Assembly (NCBI RefSeq): GCF_030272615.1
Contig: NC_081411.1
Span: 836,430,136 to 836,494,135, forward strand
Source of the DNA: Cryptomeria japonica
Lineage: Eukaryota > Streptophyta > Pinopsida > Cupressales > Cupressaceae
DNA: 64,000 nt
Direction: 5' to 3'
This document shows positions 47,117 to 58,216 of this stretch, piece after piece; position 1 is the stretch's first letter, and every line of letters begins with the position of its first letter. The position numbers and the translations under genes are program-made. Under the pieces are notes generated by a model. The model did no database searches. It was not told the DNA's origin and saw nothing but the letters and a program-made list of their open reading frames with translations.

Positions 47117-47555
47117 AATCAGAGATTCAAAGCCTAATCAGAACTCATCTTTTCATAGCCATATGTTGATTAAGAGTTCATTTCATCATATTTACACATT
47201 GTAGACAAATTGTATGTTAGTGAGACTTCCTTGATGGTTGTAGCCCTCTAGGAAACTTGATTGAGAAGTGAGCTCTAGGAAGTGAGCCTAAATTCAAGTG
47301 CATTCCCATCTATGTAATATTTATGTACTCTTGGCCATAGTATATGAATAGTGTGGGTTGTAGCCCCACTGTGGTTTTTCCCTTTCCAAGTTTCCACGAA
47401 AAAATTCTGGTTTTGTGGATTTGTGTTTTTATTGTTGCATGTTTATGTTCTTATCTATTATGCATTGTTAAACGGTGGATAAAGAATAAGTTTGTTGTTT
47501 CAATTTCTGGTAGATCACTGATTCACCCCCCTCTTAATGATCTCTAATTTTAACA
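47117..47555 (+). repeat. 5' LTR of element C, second part
   Basis: It continues the C LTR after D and ends TAATTTTAACA. It holds the hairpin motif GTGGTTTTTCCC then TTTCCACG (47371-47398) and the TTCACCCCCCTCTTAA tract near the end, both typical of the Copia-type LTRs in this window. The PBS follows. Confidence 0.85.
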
Positions 47556-47556
47556 A

Positions 47557-47570
47557 TTGGTATCAGAGCC
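47557..47570 (+). promoter_or_regulatory. Primer-binding site of element C
   Basis: TTGGTATCAGAGCC just after the LTR. It is the complement of initiator-Met tRNA used by most plant Copia elements and fixes the + orientation of C. Confidence 0.92.
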
Positions 47571-47623
47571 TAGTTCCTCTGAGGAAGATTAACCTCTTGA
47601 GGAAGATCTGGAAGATTGATTCA

Positions 47624-48047
47624 ATGGACTCAGGTTTCCAAAGATAACTTAATGTGGCACTTGAGGATCTTGATTGTACTACAAGTGAGGTCTATACCTT
47701 GAAGAAGAATCTAAATGCTACTGATGAATTCATTAGTGAGATGAAGGATCAAGTTAGTATTTACAGAGAAAAGAGGAAGGAATTAATGGAAAAGTTGAAG
47801 GAGAAAGAAGATCAAATCATGGAATATCAAGACAAAGCTGATGAGGTTAACAAGATTTAGAGAGAAAATGTTGATTTGAAGAATGGGATGCAATCCATTG
47901 TGATGAGACTGACTAAGGAGATTGAGGACCGGAAGAAGAATGGGGAAAATATGGCACAATCATTGAAGGAAAGAGATGATGAATATTTCAGCCTTACCTA
48001 TGAGAATGATCAGTTGAAGCTTGAGTTTACACAATCAAGGAATAATG
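47624..48047 (+). pseudogene. ORF1 of element C, N-terminal part (coiled coil)
   Basis: It starts MDSGFQR near 47624, soon after the PBS. Stops lie near 47645 and at 47858. The protein is almost all coiled coil: TLKKNLNATDEFISEMKDQV, KRKELMEKLKEKEDQIMEYQ, and LTKEIEDRKKNGENMAQSLK. The last block aligns with FCKEIEDRKKNEDDLVRRLN in ORF1 of B. It is cut by element A in mid-codon context; the frame resumes at 63392. I do not see the N-terminal UBN2-type Gag domain that A carries. Likely a Gag-like nucleic-acid-binding protein, inferred from its zinc knuckles. Confidence 0.7.
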
Positions 48048-48953
48048 TGTTAGACACAATGCACCACTGAGAGGGGGAGGGGGTGAGTTAGTGGTTCTCA
48101 AATATTTTCCCTTTACTAACTTTATGTGAGCATGCCAATTATTGGATCCAACTAGGAACACAATTACTGGTTGGAGAGAGGATTAACTCAAATGCAAACA
48201 CATACAAAGGGATATCTTATAACACCAGGATGTACAAGGAAAACCCAAGATGGGAAAAATCTCAGTGAGCAATGTTGGTGAAGTCTATTGCTCCAATCCA
48301 ACCTCACAATAAAACACAGTTACAAAGTTTAGGGCACCAACCTAAGGAGCACCAACCCCTGACTTTAGGGCACCAACCCAAGGAGCAACAACCCCTGCAC
48401 TGAGCTACAACTCAGTGTTCACAATGTAAACATTAAATACATAAGTAGTTATCTTGTCATGAGTGAATATTGCAACCATTATATATATCTTACTCTATCG
48501 GTGAGATACCTTCTCTACTTCATCGACTCACTTCTTTGTTACTCTTCACTAATTCAACTCTTTCTCAATTCTCTATCTATCTTCTTTGTAGCCTCCTTCA
48601 CTTCTACTTTGCTGGTATGAACACTACCAGTTCTTTGCTCCTACCAGTTTGAAAACTTCAACTAGGTTCTCCCTCGCTCTCACTCACTTCTCAGATGCTC
48701 ATTAAACACTTGGCTGATTTTCTCTTACACTTGCAGAAGTATCACACTTCGTAGTAGCACAATATTATTTTCCTCAGTAGCAACAAACAATCTCTTTTGG
48801 CCTTCATACTTATAACCAGGTTTTCTCGCCAACGCTCAATTCAAAATCTAGGCGGTTAGGGTTTCCTCACCATCCTCAAGGCAAGCCAAATCCAATCAGA
48901 TCTTGTTTGATCTGATCACTTTGACATCCATCTACATAGCTCCACCATTAACG
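48048..48953 (-). repeat. 3' LTR of element A, first part
   Basis: It begins TGTTAGACACAATG with GAGAGGGGGAGGGGG about 20 bp in. It is parallel to 61407-62289 throughout. It ends at the B insertion after CCATTAACG. Confidence 0.9.
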
Positions 48954-49673
48954 TGTTAGGATTCCCAAAGACACTGTGAGGGGGGGTGAATCAATATCTG
49001 ACCGGTATACAAATTTACTTGAATTATAACATGAAAAGCATATAAAAAATGTGTACCGATAAACCAAAAATAATGCAGCAATAAGAATAACAACCATAAC
49101 ACAATATTTGTAACCTCGGTGGGATTTGTGACCCACAATATTCGCTTACTGGCCAATAAGGGAATATTACTGTTTACAATAGGGGCCTGCACATGTAGGA
49201 AGGCCAAGTTCCTAGAGCTCACTGCTCAGTTACAAAAGAAGTCACACTGACTTACAAAATTGGATTATACAAATCCAATGTCTTGTACTGCTTCAGATCG
49301 GCATCTACTATGCCAGATTCAGTACCGGTTTAAGCTCTGCAATATACATAAACCTTTATCCCAATAATTCACACATTAGGTCTACTATGATCTTTTCTTA
49401 CTTCGCATCATAAACGATCTATAATGATCTCATACTTATATGATTCATATTACAATCCACCATGTCAGCTTACAAAATATAAATACACAAAATTCCTATC
49501 GGCCAGGATGCCGGTAGTCTTCCTTTTAGGTGTCGGTGTTTTGTATGTTGGTGTAGAGTCTGTCAATACTGGTGCCTATATCTATCTACTAGTATCATAT
49601 TATTGCAAGGTTGCCATCAATGACAATACCTTCAATCACGTACAATTCTCATTGGAGTGTGCATTTGCCAACA
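48954..49673 (-). repeat. 3' LTR of element B
   Basis: 720 bp from TGTTAGGATTCCC to TTTGCCAACA. Compared with the other copy it lacks a segment of about 50 bp near 49105, which removes half of the hairpin motif. PPT follows at 49674. Confidence 0.88.
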
Positions 49674-49690
49674 ATCTCCCCCTTTGGCAT
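49674..49690 (-). promoter_or_regulatory. Polypurine tract of element B
   Basis: Minus-strand reading ATGCCAAAGGGGGAGAT abuts the 3' LTR start TGTTGGCAAATG. This is the standard Copia-type PPT. Confidence 0.85.
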
Positions 49691-51417
49691 TGATGGCAAC
49701 ACTCATGAGAAAAATCCAAAAATGTATATCCAAAAATGGTTTGCTGGTGCAGGAGCACCCTTCAAAGGGCTCTCACCATTTTCTTTTATTGTGTTCTTGC
49801 TTCTTTGAGAAGCCATTGTATATAAAATAAGAGCCATGTGCTCATTGGTCCTAGTTGAGGTCCTAGGGTCATAAGTCAAAGTTGAGTTTTTCTTGAAAGT
49901 AGAGGGTATGTGTGGATTTGAGGTGTTTAGGGTCCTTCTTAGCATGGTAGTGTCCTTAGGATAGCCCAATGTGGGTCTAGGAGTCAAGGGAAGCAACATT
50001 GAGAAAGTTGCTCAAAAGTTGCATGACAACTTTTCAAAGTTGTCAAGCAACTTTTCCACCTAGTAGGTCAAGATCTTTAGTTTAGCATGGATAAACCTAA
50101 TATGGGCACACAGACCGAGGAAGGAGTAGTATAAGTAGTTGCAAACCCTAAGATAATGGGTTGGATTTCAGTTGTTGTACAACCCAAAAGAAAGTGACTT
50201 GACTATGACTGCAATTTTGTTACCAGTCAGCACAAATGGAGTAAGAAAAGATTATTAATGGATTGATTTTCAAGAAAACCTATGTTGAGAGTCTTATATG
50301 GTGTTTTTACTTCCATTTTGAGCATTTATATTAGGTTTTGTTTTGCATGTGTGGTGTGTTTGTAAATATTTTGTAAATTACCTTCTCACTGTCTAGTCTT
50401 GGACTGTTTTGAGAAAATAGGTTGTTAACTCCTTTCCCCATTGTGGAATTGCCATGAAACCATGGGGAATAGGAGTATAGACCCTATACATTACTTTAGA
50501 GAAAGTAGAGCCCTTGAAGATGAAGGGAAGCCAACTAAAGACCCACTCCTAGGCAAGACTAGACAGTGCCCGGCTAGGAAGGGTTAAAGTGCAAAGGTCC
50601 AGGAGAGCAAGGAAGGTCAGAGGAGGAGGCACCCTTTGGAGGAGTTGTAGAGGGGTGAGTGGAGAACCATTGGTGAGAAGGAGGAGCTTCCACCAATCCA
50701 TACAAGGTGGTAAGAGCATCAAACCAACACTGTGACCTTGGCAGGCCTAAAAACCCTATTTAAAACCCTTAAAAACCCCAAAATTCACTTAGGACAGTGT
50801 ACGGACACTTGGAGGCCCAAAACTAGAAAAATCCTTGAGCCCTTTCCAAATGAATAGTAGGTATTTTGGGAAGCTTCACAAGAATATGAATCATTTGCAA
50901 GAGGGAGCCCTAAAAGACCGGATAGGAGGCCTAATTGGACACAATCCTTGTAGCCCTATTTTGTAGGCAAAAGACAAAATAGTGAGATTGGTAAGGGGTT
51001 GGAAGCTTGAAACCTCTTGGGGGTACATGAATGGATGGAAAACCATCTCTAAGACCTGTCCTGACCTTTCTAGGACCTAGGAAGGTGTGGAACAAGCCAA
51101 ACCCTTACTAGCCTAAGTAAGGGTTCTTTGAATCTCATGAGTAGGTGAGACCTTAGGAGTAGTATTTCAAGTGTTGGTGGGTGGATTGGGCAAGGTCAGG
51201 GGATTCCAAAAGAAGGGGAAGTCATAGAGACCCTAGGGCATGGTTAGAACACCTAGTGATCCAAGGAAAGGATCCAAGAGCATAGGTTAGGCTAGTCTAT
51301 CCCAAACCCCATCCCATCATTTGCCAAAATTGTCTTACCAAAAATGTTGTTTCAAAATTGAGTGCTCCCCTTGAGTAGATGATGTCCTTCTTCTAATCAT
51401 TTTTCTCATCTCCACTA
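49691..51417 (-). other. 3' noncoding region of element B, unusually GC-rich
   Basis: 1.7 kb with no supported ORF. The stretch about 50500-51300 (rich in AGGAGG, CCTAGG and AAACCCT) looks clearly more GC-rich than the AT-rich remainder of the window. It lies between the internal purine tract (51418) and the terminal PPT (49674). Element I has only about 110 bp at this place, so B may carry extra, possibly captured, sequence. Confidence 0.5.
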
Positions 51418-51443
51418 CTCCCCCTTTGACATCAATGACAAAG
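51418..51443 (-). promoter_or_regulatory. Internal polypurine-tract-like motif of element B
   Basis: Minus-strand reading CATTGATGTCAAAGGGGGAG, almost the terminal PPT context. It lies just after ORF2, 1.74 kb before the 3' LTR, like the motif at 1645 in element I. Confidence 0.5.
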
Positions 51444-51582
51444 GTTGTCATTCATTGTCTGTGGAGTGTGGTTCCTGCCTAGATCCTTGTAACTGGTGGG
51501 TTACAATCTAGAAAAGATCTAGCAGTACCAAGTTTAGACTGTCGTTGAACCTTTTTCTATCCTTTAATGCCGCTTCTATTCT

Positions 51583-54500
51583 CTAAACTATACCGGTGAG
51601 TATGTGCATTTTCTCTGCCGGTGTCTTGAGTCCGGGAACCAGAGCCTTAGAAATTTCTTTTCTCAAAGAAATGTGGTAATCTAGTTTAGGACTTAGTTTG
51701 CATTTTAAGCTCTTTGCCTTATGCTTTATTTTCTCTTTATCCTTTTCTAACTTCTCAATTTTCTCTTCAATCTCTGCAATTTTCTTTTCTATTTCCAAAA
51801 ATGAATCTGATGTGCCTATTAGGTTGTCAACAATATTGTTAATCTCAGTTTGTGTTTTTGCTGATCTTCAAATTTATATCCTCTATCAAGATGTCAGTTT
51901 TGCATGTATCCTTGTATAGTTTCTAGAAATCAAAAATTGTTTCTCCTAGTTCCGATAATAAGGTTTCCGTTTTCCCCTTATTCTCCTTCACTATTTCCTC
52001 AAAGAATTTTTCTTCTTCTTTATTCAGTCTCTCTTTAAATGTCTCCTCATTTATTTGATCAACTGTCAAAATGTTTCCAGTAATGAATTTAGACAATGTG
52101 TCTAGTTGACCTAAAGAATCTTTGTTATTCACAATGCACTTGGGTGCTATCAATTTAAGAATAGGAATTGTGTCATCAATAGCCTTATAGGCTTGTGCAT
52201 TACACTCTGTGATCTTCTTTATGGAGTCCAATAAGACCTCTATCACATTTGTAAGCAAGAATTATGCTATTGAAGTACCAGATGTTTGTCCAACTATTTC
52301 ACAATTTCCTTGTTGCTAGTTGTAGTAATAACCTTACTTGTTTTTACCTCTGGTGGGTCAGTCTGTGTTTGCATTTCTACTAGCAAAGGTTTTGGCTTTT
52401 TAGCTATAGTCGGTGGCACTGTTTCAGTTTGAACCTATGTCTCAACCTGTTTCTGTTCCAGTTTCTCCATTTGTGTCTCAGAAGGTTTCTCTGAGCTCTC
52501 AGTTACTGGTTTCTTGGATGTAGTCTCTATCTGCACTTCTGGTTTCTCTGTATTTACCTCTTATTGTTTTTTAGTTTCATTTACCAGTGGTTCTTTCCCA
52601 GTGGTGTCCTCTGCCGATTTCTCTGTAGGTTTTTCTATGCTTATATTTACAGTGTCACTAACTCCAATCTCAACATCTATAGTCGGTGACTCAGTAGCCA
52701 TATCTTTTCTTTTATCTTCAATGGTTTCTTTATCTACCACAATGTTCACTTCTTGGGTGTCTATATTCAGGATTTGTATCCTCTAGAGGAGTCTCCATTC
52801 TCTTTGTGGTCGGTTGATTGTCAATGTTATGTGCCAATGGAGTATCAGTAAGAGGTGGGGGTAAATTACCAGTTATTTTAAGGCTTGGAGGTCCACCTAT
52901 GTTACCTTTCCCCTTATCCTTGTCCTTTTGGTATACCCTGATGGTCTTGGGTCTTATGAGTTCTTCCCTTTTTTCTTTTTCAACAAAGAATATGTCCCAT
53001 GCATCTGTTGTTTCTTTAGAAACTTCATTCACTCTGCCTGCCATCAGTGCTACATGCCGGTGAGTGGTTGAAAACACTGTCCGGTTAGCCTCACTGATTA
53101 ATTGGTCTATTTCATTAGGTGAGTTAACTGGATGCACTGCAAGTAATTTTTTAATTTTTATTTTCTTATCCAGCTCAACAATGGCTACCCTTCTGGCTTC
53201 TAGTCTTCTAGACAAATCATTGGGTATCTCATCAACAATTTCCAACAAAAATTTCTTGAATATATCCAAGTGCAAAATTACACTATTTTCTATGCTTTCT
53301 TTGTCATCAGGAGAAAGTGTATTATACAGTTTGCTAATGTTTTTCAACTTTCTATCCTTTGTTATTTCACTAAGAATTTTATCTAGTGGAGCAATATCTT
53401 ATTTTATCTTCTTCTTCTTCGGAGTCAACTTCTTAATAGGAGGCCTAACTGCCTATTGCTTTTCTCTTGTTTTCCTAGGTGTAGGTGAGGGTGATGGTGA
53501 GGGTTTTCTTTTCCTTTCTACCCTTTTGAATACTACTGGTATATCACTCTCAGAAGAAGTTCCAACTGGTGAAAGATGAGCTTCCGGTTGTAGTCCTTCC
53601 AACTCACTTTCCTTGATACCAGTTTGCTTCAATACATCTTCCTTAATTGCTTATGCTTGTCTAGTGCCTTTCCTTACTATTTGTTCAACTTTCTTAACTC
53701 TTTTCCTAGACTAAACTCCACTGTCAATTGTTTCTGCATTGCCAAAGATTTCTTCAGAGGGTTCCTTTGGTGCTTCAAGGAGGGATTTTGCATAAGTTTC
53801 TATGATGTTGTCATTTCTTTCATACCCCATTTCAGTTACCCAGATAGTTCTAGGTATAACTACCTCCATCCAGATTTCATCTTTCTTGATTAAAAAACAT
53901 ATTTCCTTTTGATATTTGTCTACAACTGCCTATGATAGCCTTATTCTAGTTTTCATTTGAGCCTTTAGTGCTTGAAAATGTTCATTTATGTTTTTCTCTC
54001 TGTCTTCTCCCATGTTTAATAAATCCAATAGTTGCTTTCCTACCGGTATGTTAAAGCCAAAGTCTTTCCTACCAATACTGAGTACTTGCTTAGTAATGTA
54101 CAACATCAAGCATACAAGTGAATTTCCAAATCTAAAGGTTTCTTTCTTATCCCCTTTAATCTTATTTAGATTGTTTATCAATTCATCTTTGAGCCATTCA
54201 CATACATCTATTCTAGCATTATCAATAACCATGTCATATGCACTTTTGATACATAGGCTAGATACTGAGTTTAACCTATTTGCATGTGTATCCTTGTAGC
54301 CTAAAATCATACTGACAAATCTGACATTGATGTCCTTCACATCATTTACCCTTAAAGATCTTTTGTCAAAAGTTGCACCGATTAGTTTCATCACTATGTC
54401 ATTTGAGACCTTTTTTGTTCTATCAGGCCTGCTACCGGTGGAAGGTAACCCTATTATTGCCTTAACTACTTCTTTGGTAATCTTATGGATGGAATCCAGC

Positions 54501-55020
54501 CAAAATAATTCACCATGGACTCTACTTATAACTATTCTTATCACATCTTCAGGAAAATCAGGAATGCTAAGAATATCCACAAAACCTAGGGTTTCTATTA
54601 CCTTGTGTTCTAGTTTGACATCACCATCTACATCACAAATCATAGTCCTATACATGTTCTTGATCTCATCATCACCTAATTCCTCTATATGACAATGTAT
54701 GTATATTCTAGGATCCTCTGCATAGACTACTCCCTTAGGTATTTTAGAGAATGCACCTATGGTATCATCCTTCTTCACTATTTCGGGAACCAGTTTGAAT
54801 ACGGGTCTAGGGCGCTTGATAACTTCAATCACAATAGGGTTTGTAATAAATTCAGGTGTGGATGAGGAAGTTATAGTTATAAATACCTTAATATTCCTTA
54901 AGGATGAGTGCTTGGATGAACTACTTCACCTTTTTGCTAAGGATGCCTTCACTCGGGAATTTTTGCACTCTCAAAGATTTGAATGCTCAGTGAATGAAAA
55001 AGGAGCTAAAACACTTGCTT
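51583..55020 (-). pseudogene. ORF2 of element B: long protein of unknown function
   Basis: Unknown function. The longest open part is 54832-53930 (300 codons), and the same frame continues with stops to about 52730. Frame changes lead to 52749-52561, 52258-51923 and 51798-51583. The N-terminal domain has PRIYIHCHIEELGDDEI, IVISRVHGELFWLDSIH, KAIIGLPSTGSRPDRTKKVS, and RFGNSLVCLMLYITKQV. The pattern of a strand-helix block followed by GLPxxG recalls the plant-mobile/putative plant transposon protein families, but I cannot confirm that. The middle is Lys/Pro/Ser-rich (KRKPSPSPSPTPRKT) and the end is coiled coil (EIEKKIAEIEEKIEKLEKD). A related remnant is at 215-1438. Confidence 0.6.
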
Positions 55021-55189
55021 TATAATGTTATTTTCTCCAGCTACCATATTTAATGCTTGTCGGTTAAGTTACAACTTAACTCATCTGCTGGTATAGAAGT
55101 AATTCAACTTCTTACCATCAATTGAGGGTATAATATCATGTTTTTCAATCTATTGCTAAATCCCCAAAGGATTTTCCTATCAGCTAGAT

Positions 55190-56293
55190 GAAGAGTCTCC
55201 TGCTGGTGGAGTGATGCTCTATTCTGTTGGTGGAAGAGTATTCCCATCAATGTTATAATCTGACTTTATGATCCATTGCTCTAAGAATTCTTGTTTTACC
55301 TCTTCAACCTTTTCTTTACCTTTCAAGATAAGACCTTTGTTATTTTCTGGTGATGCCTTTCTTCTATAGAATTTTGCAATATGTCCAATCTTCTTACAAG
55401 CATAACAAGTCACATTGTTTTTCTAAATAGCTTTCCCATATCCTATGTCAGTTTGTGTTCTGCATTGACTAGATAAGTGTCCAAATCTTCCACAAACATA
55501 ACATCTTACATTCATTCTACAATTTTCTTAATTATGACCAACTTTGTTGCACTTAGAACATTGAGCGGTGGGTATATTAGTGTTCTGATAATTTTTAGAT
55601 CTACACTGATTTTCTCTATGACCATACATGTTACAGTTAAAGCATTTCCCATTAAATTTGTAAGCATTAGGTTGTCTTACCGGTTTACTATGATCATGAT
55701 TGTTTGCAGTATTAGAGCTTTCACCCAACTTCAAAGCCAAGGCCATTTGTATCTCCATTAGGTTTCTGGTTTTTCATCATGTCATCAAGTTCTTCTAAGA
55801 TTTTCTTGAATTTCTCCTTGTGTTGATTTGTAGCAGCCAATTGTCTCCCCAAGATTCCTTTCTGTCTCATGAGTTCATTTGTGTCATTTTGTGTATGCAT
55901 CAGATCTGTCTTCAACATATCATTTTCATGATTGAGTCTTGTGTTTTCATTTCTATCATCATTTAGTCTTCTAACCAAGTCATCTTCATTCTTCTTTCTA
56001 TCTTCAATTTCTTTACAAAATCTCATAGTCATATCTTGCATCTCATTCTTCATTGTGTTGTTCTCTTGTCTCAGTTTGTTCACTAGATCATTAAGAGTTT
56101 CCTTTTCATCATTATCATTCTGCATCTTTTCACAAAGTTCTCTTATTTTATTCCTTGCAATAGTAAGATTTTCTTGAAGTCCTTGAATAATATCCTATGC
56201 AGCCTTCAGATCATCTTCAAGTTTGATATTTTTCACCTTTTCTGCATCATAGTCTGAAAGAGCTATTTCTAATTGCTTCCTTATGTTTTCCAT
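55190..56293 (-). pseudogene. ORF1 of element B: coiled coil with four zinc knuckles
   Basis: Start ATG at 56293, about 60 bases inside the PBS (MENIRKQLEIALSDYDAEKV). The N-terminal 180 residues are coiled coil, including EIEDRKKNEDDLVRRLNDD. A frame change near 55740-55760 leads to four CCHC-type knuckles in series: CFNCNMYGHRENQC, CSKCNKVGHN then stop and ENC, CYVCGRFGHLSSQC, and CYACKKIGHIAKFY (last Cys lost). An acidic/basic tail follows (KGKEKVEEVKQEFLEQW) to a stop at 55219, with readable protein a little further. Multiple knuckles suggest RNA or single-stranded DNA binding as in Gag. C encodes the same arrangement. Confidence 0.75.
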
Positions 56294-56349
56294 CTCTATC
56301 GGTGTCAAGATCTTCCTCAAGCTGTTAGGATTTTGAAAATAGAGGATGA

Positions 56350-56364
56350 GGCTCTGATACCAAT
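56350..56364 (-). promoter_or_regulatory. Primer-binding site of element B
   Basis: Minus-strand reading ATTGGTATCAGAGCC directly after the 5' LTR end. Initiator-Met tRNA complement, identical to that of C and A. Confidence 0.92.
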
Positions 56365-56675
56365 TGTTAGGATTCTCAAAGATACTGAGAGGGGGGCGTG
56401 AATCAGTATCTGACTAGTATAAAAATTTACTTGAATAATAACATGAAAAGCATATCAAAACCATGTACCGATAAACCAAAAATAATTTAGAAAATAAGAA
56501 TAACAACCACAAAATAAGAGACACACCATAACATAGTATTTTTAACAAGGAAACCCGGTGTGGGAAAAACCTTGGTGGGATTTGTGACCCACAATATTCA
56601 CGTACTGGCCAACAAGGGAATATTACTATTTACAATAGTGGCCTGCACATGCAGGAAGGCCAAGTGCCTAGAGCT
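56365..56675 (-). repeat. 5' LTR of element B, truncated
   Basis: Only 311 bp, matching the inner part of 48954-49673; the outer half of the LTR (U3) is missing. It keeps the full hairpin motif (about 56548-56580). The match stops after CCTAGAGCT, where A's LTR text takes over. Confidence 0.88.
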
Positions 56676-58200
56676 GATGTGCCTTCTAAAATATGCCTTC
56701 CTTCTTTAGCAACTTGTAAACAATTTGTTGGCATACTTATTTGTCAATCACCATTAATGGCATGATGGGTTGCTTCAACTACTCAGATCTGCTCGATTAG
56801 TCTACCCTCAATCCTTTCTTGTCCATTCAATCTCGAGTTGCACACTTTTGCACCTTCACCTCGAGCTTCACAATCTCCTTTAAAGTGGACCAACTCTACA
56901 CCTACCTCATTGGTGTACATTCCATCTTCATCTGATCTAGGTTTAGCCACATTGGCTCCATGTGCCCTCTATGTCAATCATCTTCCAGTTTGGCTCCTTT
57001 ATGTTGGTCCAGATAGGATCACTGACCAACCACTCTATCGGTTTCTCTTTCCTGCCGATTTACTAACCCTTCTAGGATCACACATTCTACTGGTTACCTC
57101 CTCATTTCTTCTCCTTGTTGAACTACTAGTGGAACACCTAAACTGGTCTTCAGACATGACAAACCTGAGAGATGCAAATTCCACAAAGTGGGAATCTTCT
57201 ACATTTGCACCTTGTCCATATTACTGGTGGACATTACATATCGGTAAGCCCTCTTGATGACACCATGTGGTACAGGAGAAAATAACCCAAATGTACACTA
57301 GGAGGTTAAAGATCATTTCATGAATCATTTCACTCATATTTGAGTTTATATGGTCATTTTAATATATTTTGAGTCATTTTGTGAAGCATTGTAAGACATT
57401 TGCTCAAGATGTGTATTTGAGTCCTAATTGGGTCTAGGAGGTCAAATTTGTATAAAAAATTCATGGAAGGGTAAAGAGGATGTAAAAGGTTGTTTTGAGT
57501 CCATTTAAATGTATTTAAAGTGCACAAGCAAAGATTAGGGGTCATATTTATCAAAATGTCAAAATTGTCAATTGTGTCAAAAATGTTGTCAAGCACAAAT
57601 TAAGGTTTCAGATTGATGATTATTTTTGGGTCATTGAGCACCCTAGGATTGGGACTCCATGGTTGATTTGGGGTTCTTGGTTGGTTTTTCATGATTCTCT
57701 GCATCACCATGTCATCAACCTTCACCAGACTCCATCTTCAGTCAGGACATTTTTTCTCTATCTACATCTGCAATACTCCTCATGTGACTTCCCTATTTGT
57801 GCAAAGGCTCTTCAAATAGGCATATGTGATGTGTTGTGAGCATATTCACTGCCAGTCATTGCTTCTCATGATGACTGCATCTTCATTAGGTGGGAGTGTT
57901 GTCGTGCTACAACCTCACAACATACCAGTGATATGTTCATTCTTCTCCTCTAGTGTTGATGTGATTTAGATACCATTGTGCCTATTTATCATAAACAACC
58001 ACTCAACCACCTCTCTTTCTTATCACACAAGTTAGGGACTAACTTTTGTACTGGTGACTCTTGAGGTCATCTTCATTACCTTACCAATGTTCTGCAACAC
58101 AAGGTGATATAAAAGATATCACATCTTTTACTCCTCCTTGATAGTGTTGTACTTACATTACTCATACCTGTTGACATCAAATGACAACACACTGCCAAAA
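56676..58200 (-). repeat. 3' LTR of element A, second part (holds K)
   Basis: Parallel to 62290-63386 apart from K (57269-57704). It ends CTGCCAAAA where the other copy has ATGCCAACA, so the outer CA is lost. The PPT follows. Confidence 0.9.
57269..57704. mobile_element. K: 436-bp unclassified insertion in A's LTR
   Basis: Absent from the sister LTR, where GACACCATTTCATCAACC is continuous (62872-62888). It is flanked by CACCATGT on both sides (57261-57268 and 57705-57712), a 7-8 bp duplication. No ORF. The ends are not clear inverted repeats, although both carry CAGRGAA/CAGGAGAA-like sequence a few bases in. A non-autonomous DNA transposon (hAT-like by TSD length) or a SINE are options. Confidence 0.65.
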
Positions 58201-58216
58201 ATCTCCCCCTTTGGCA
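58201..58216 (-). promoter_or_regulatory. Polypurine tract of element A
   Basis: Minus-strand reading TGCCAAAGGGGGAGAT directly at the 3' LTR start. Same form as in B, F and I. Confidence 0.85.

Larger units (their letters stand above)
48954..56675 (-). mobile_element. Element B: non-autonomous LTR element, B/C/I family
   Basis: Minus strand, inside A's 3' LTR. 3' LTR 48954-49673, PPT, long 3' region, ORF2, ORF1, PBS, and a truncated 5' LTR (56365-56675). No protease, RT or integrase. No clear TSD: A's LTR stops at AACG (48953) and resumes with ATGTGCC at about 56677, where the intact A LTR has ACGCACC. So the outer 5' LTR end and the TSD were lost in a deletion, or integration was aberrant. 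Confidence 0.85.

Noticed and set aside
48470-48652. Short frames near 48470 and 61791
   Set aside because: Same LTR position in both copies of A; low complexity and no domain.
57269-57704. K as a hAT MITE ending in CAGGAGAA/TTCTCTG
   Set aside because: With those ends the flanking 8 bases do not match. The real duplication CACCATGT lies a few bases outside them, so the class is left open.
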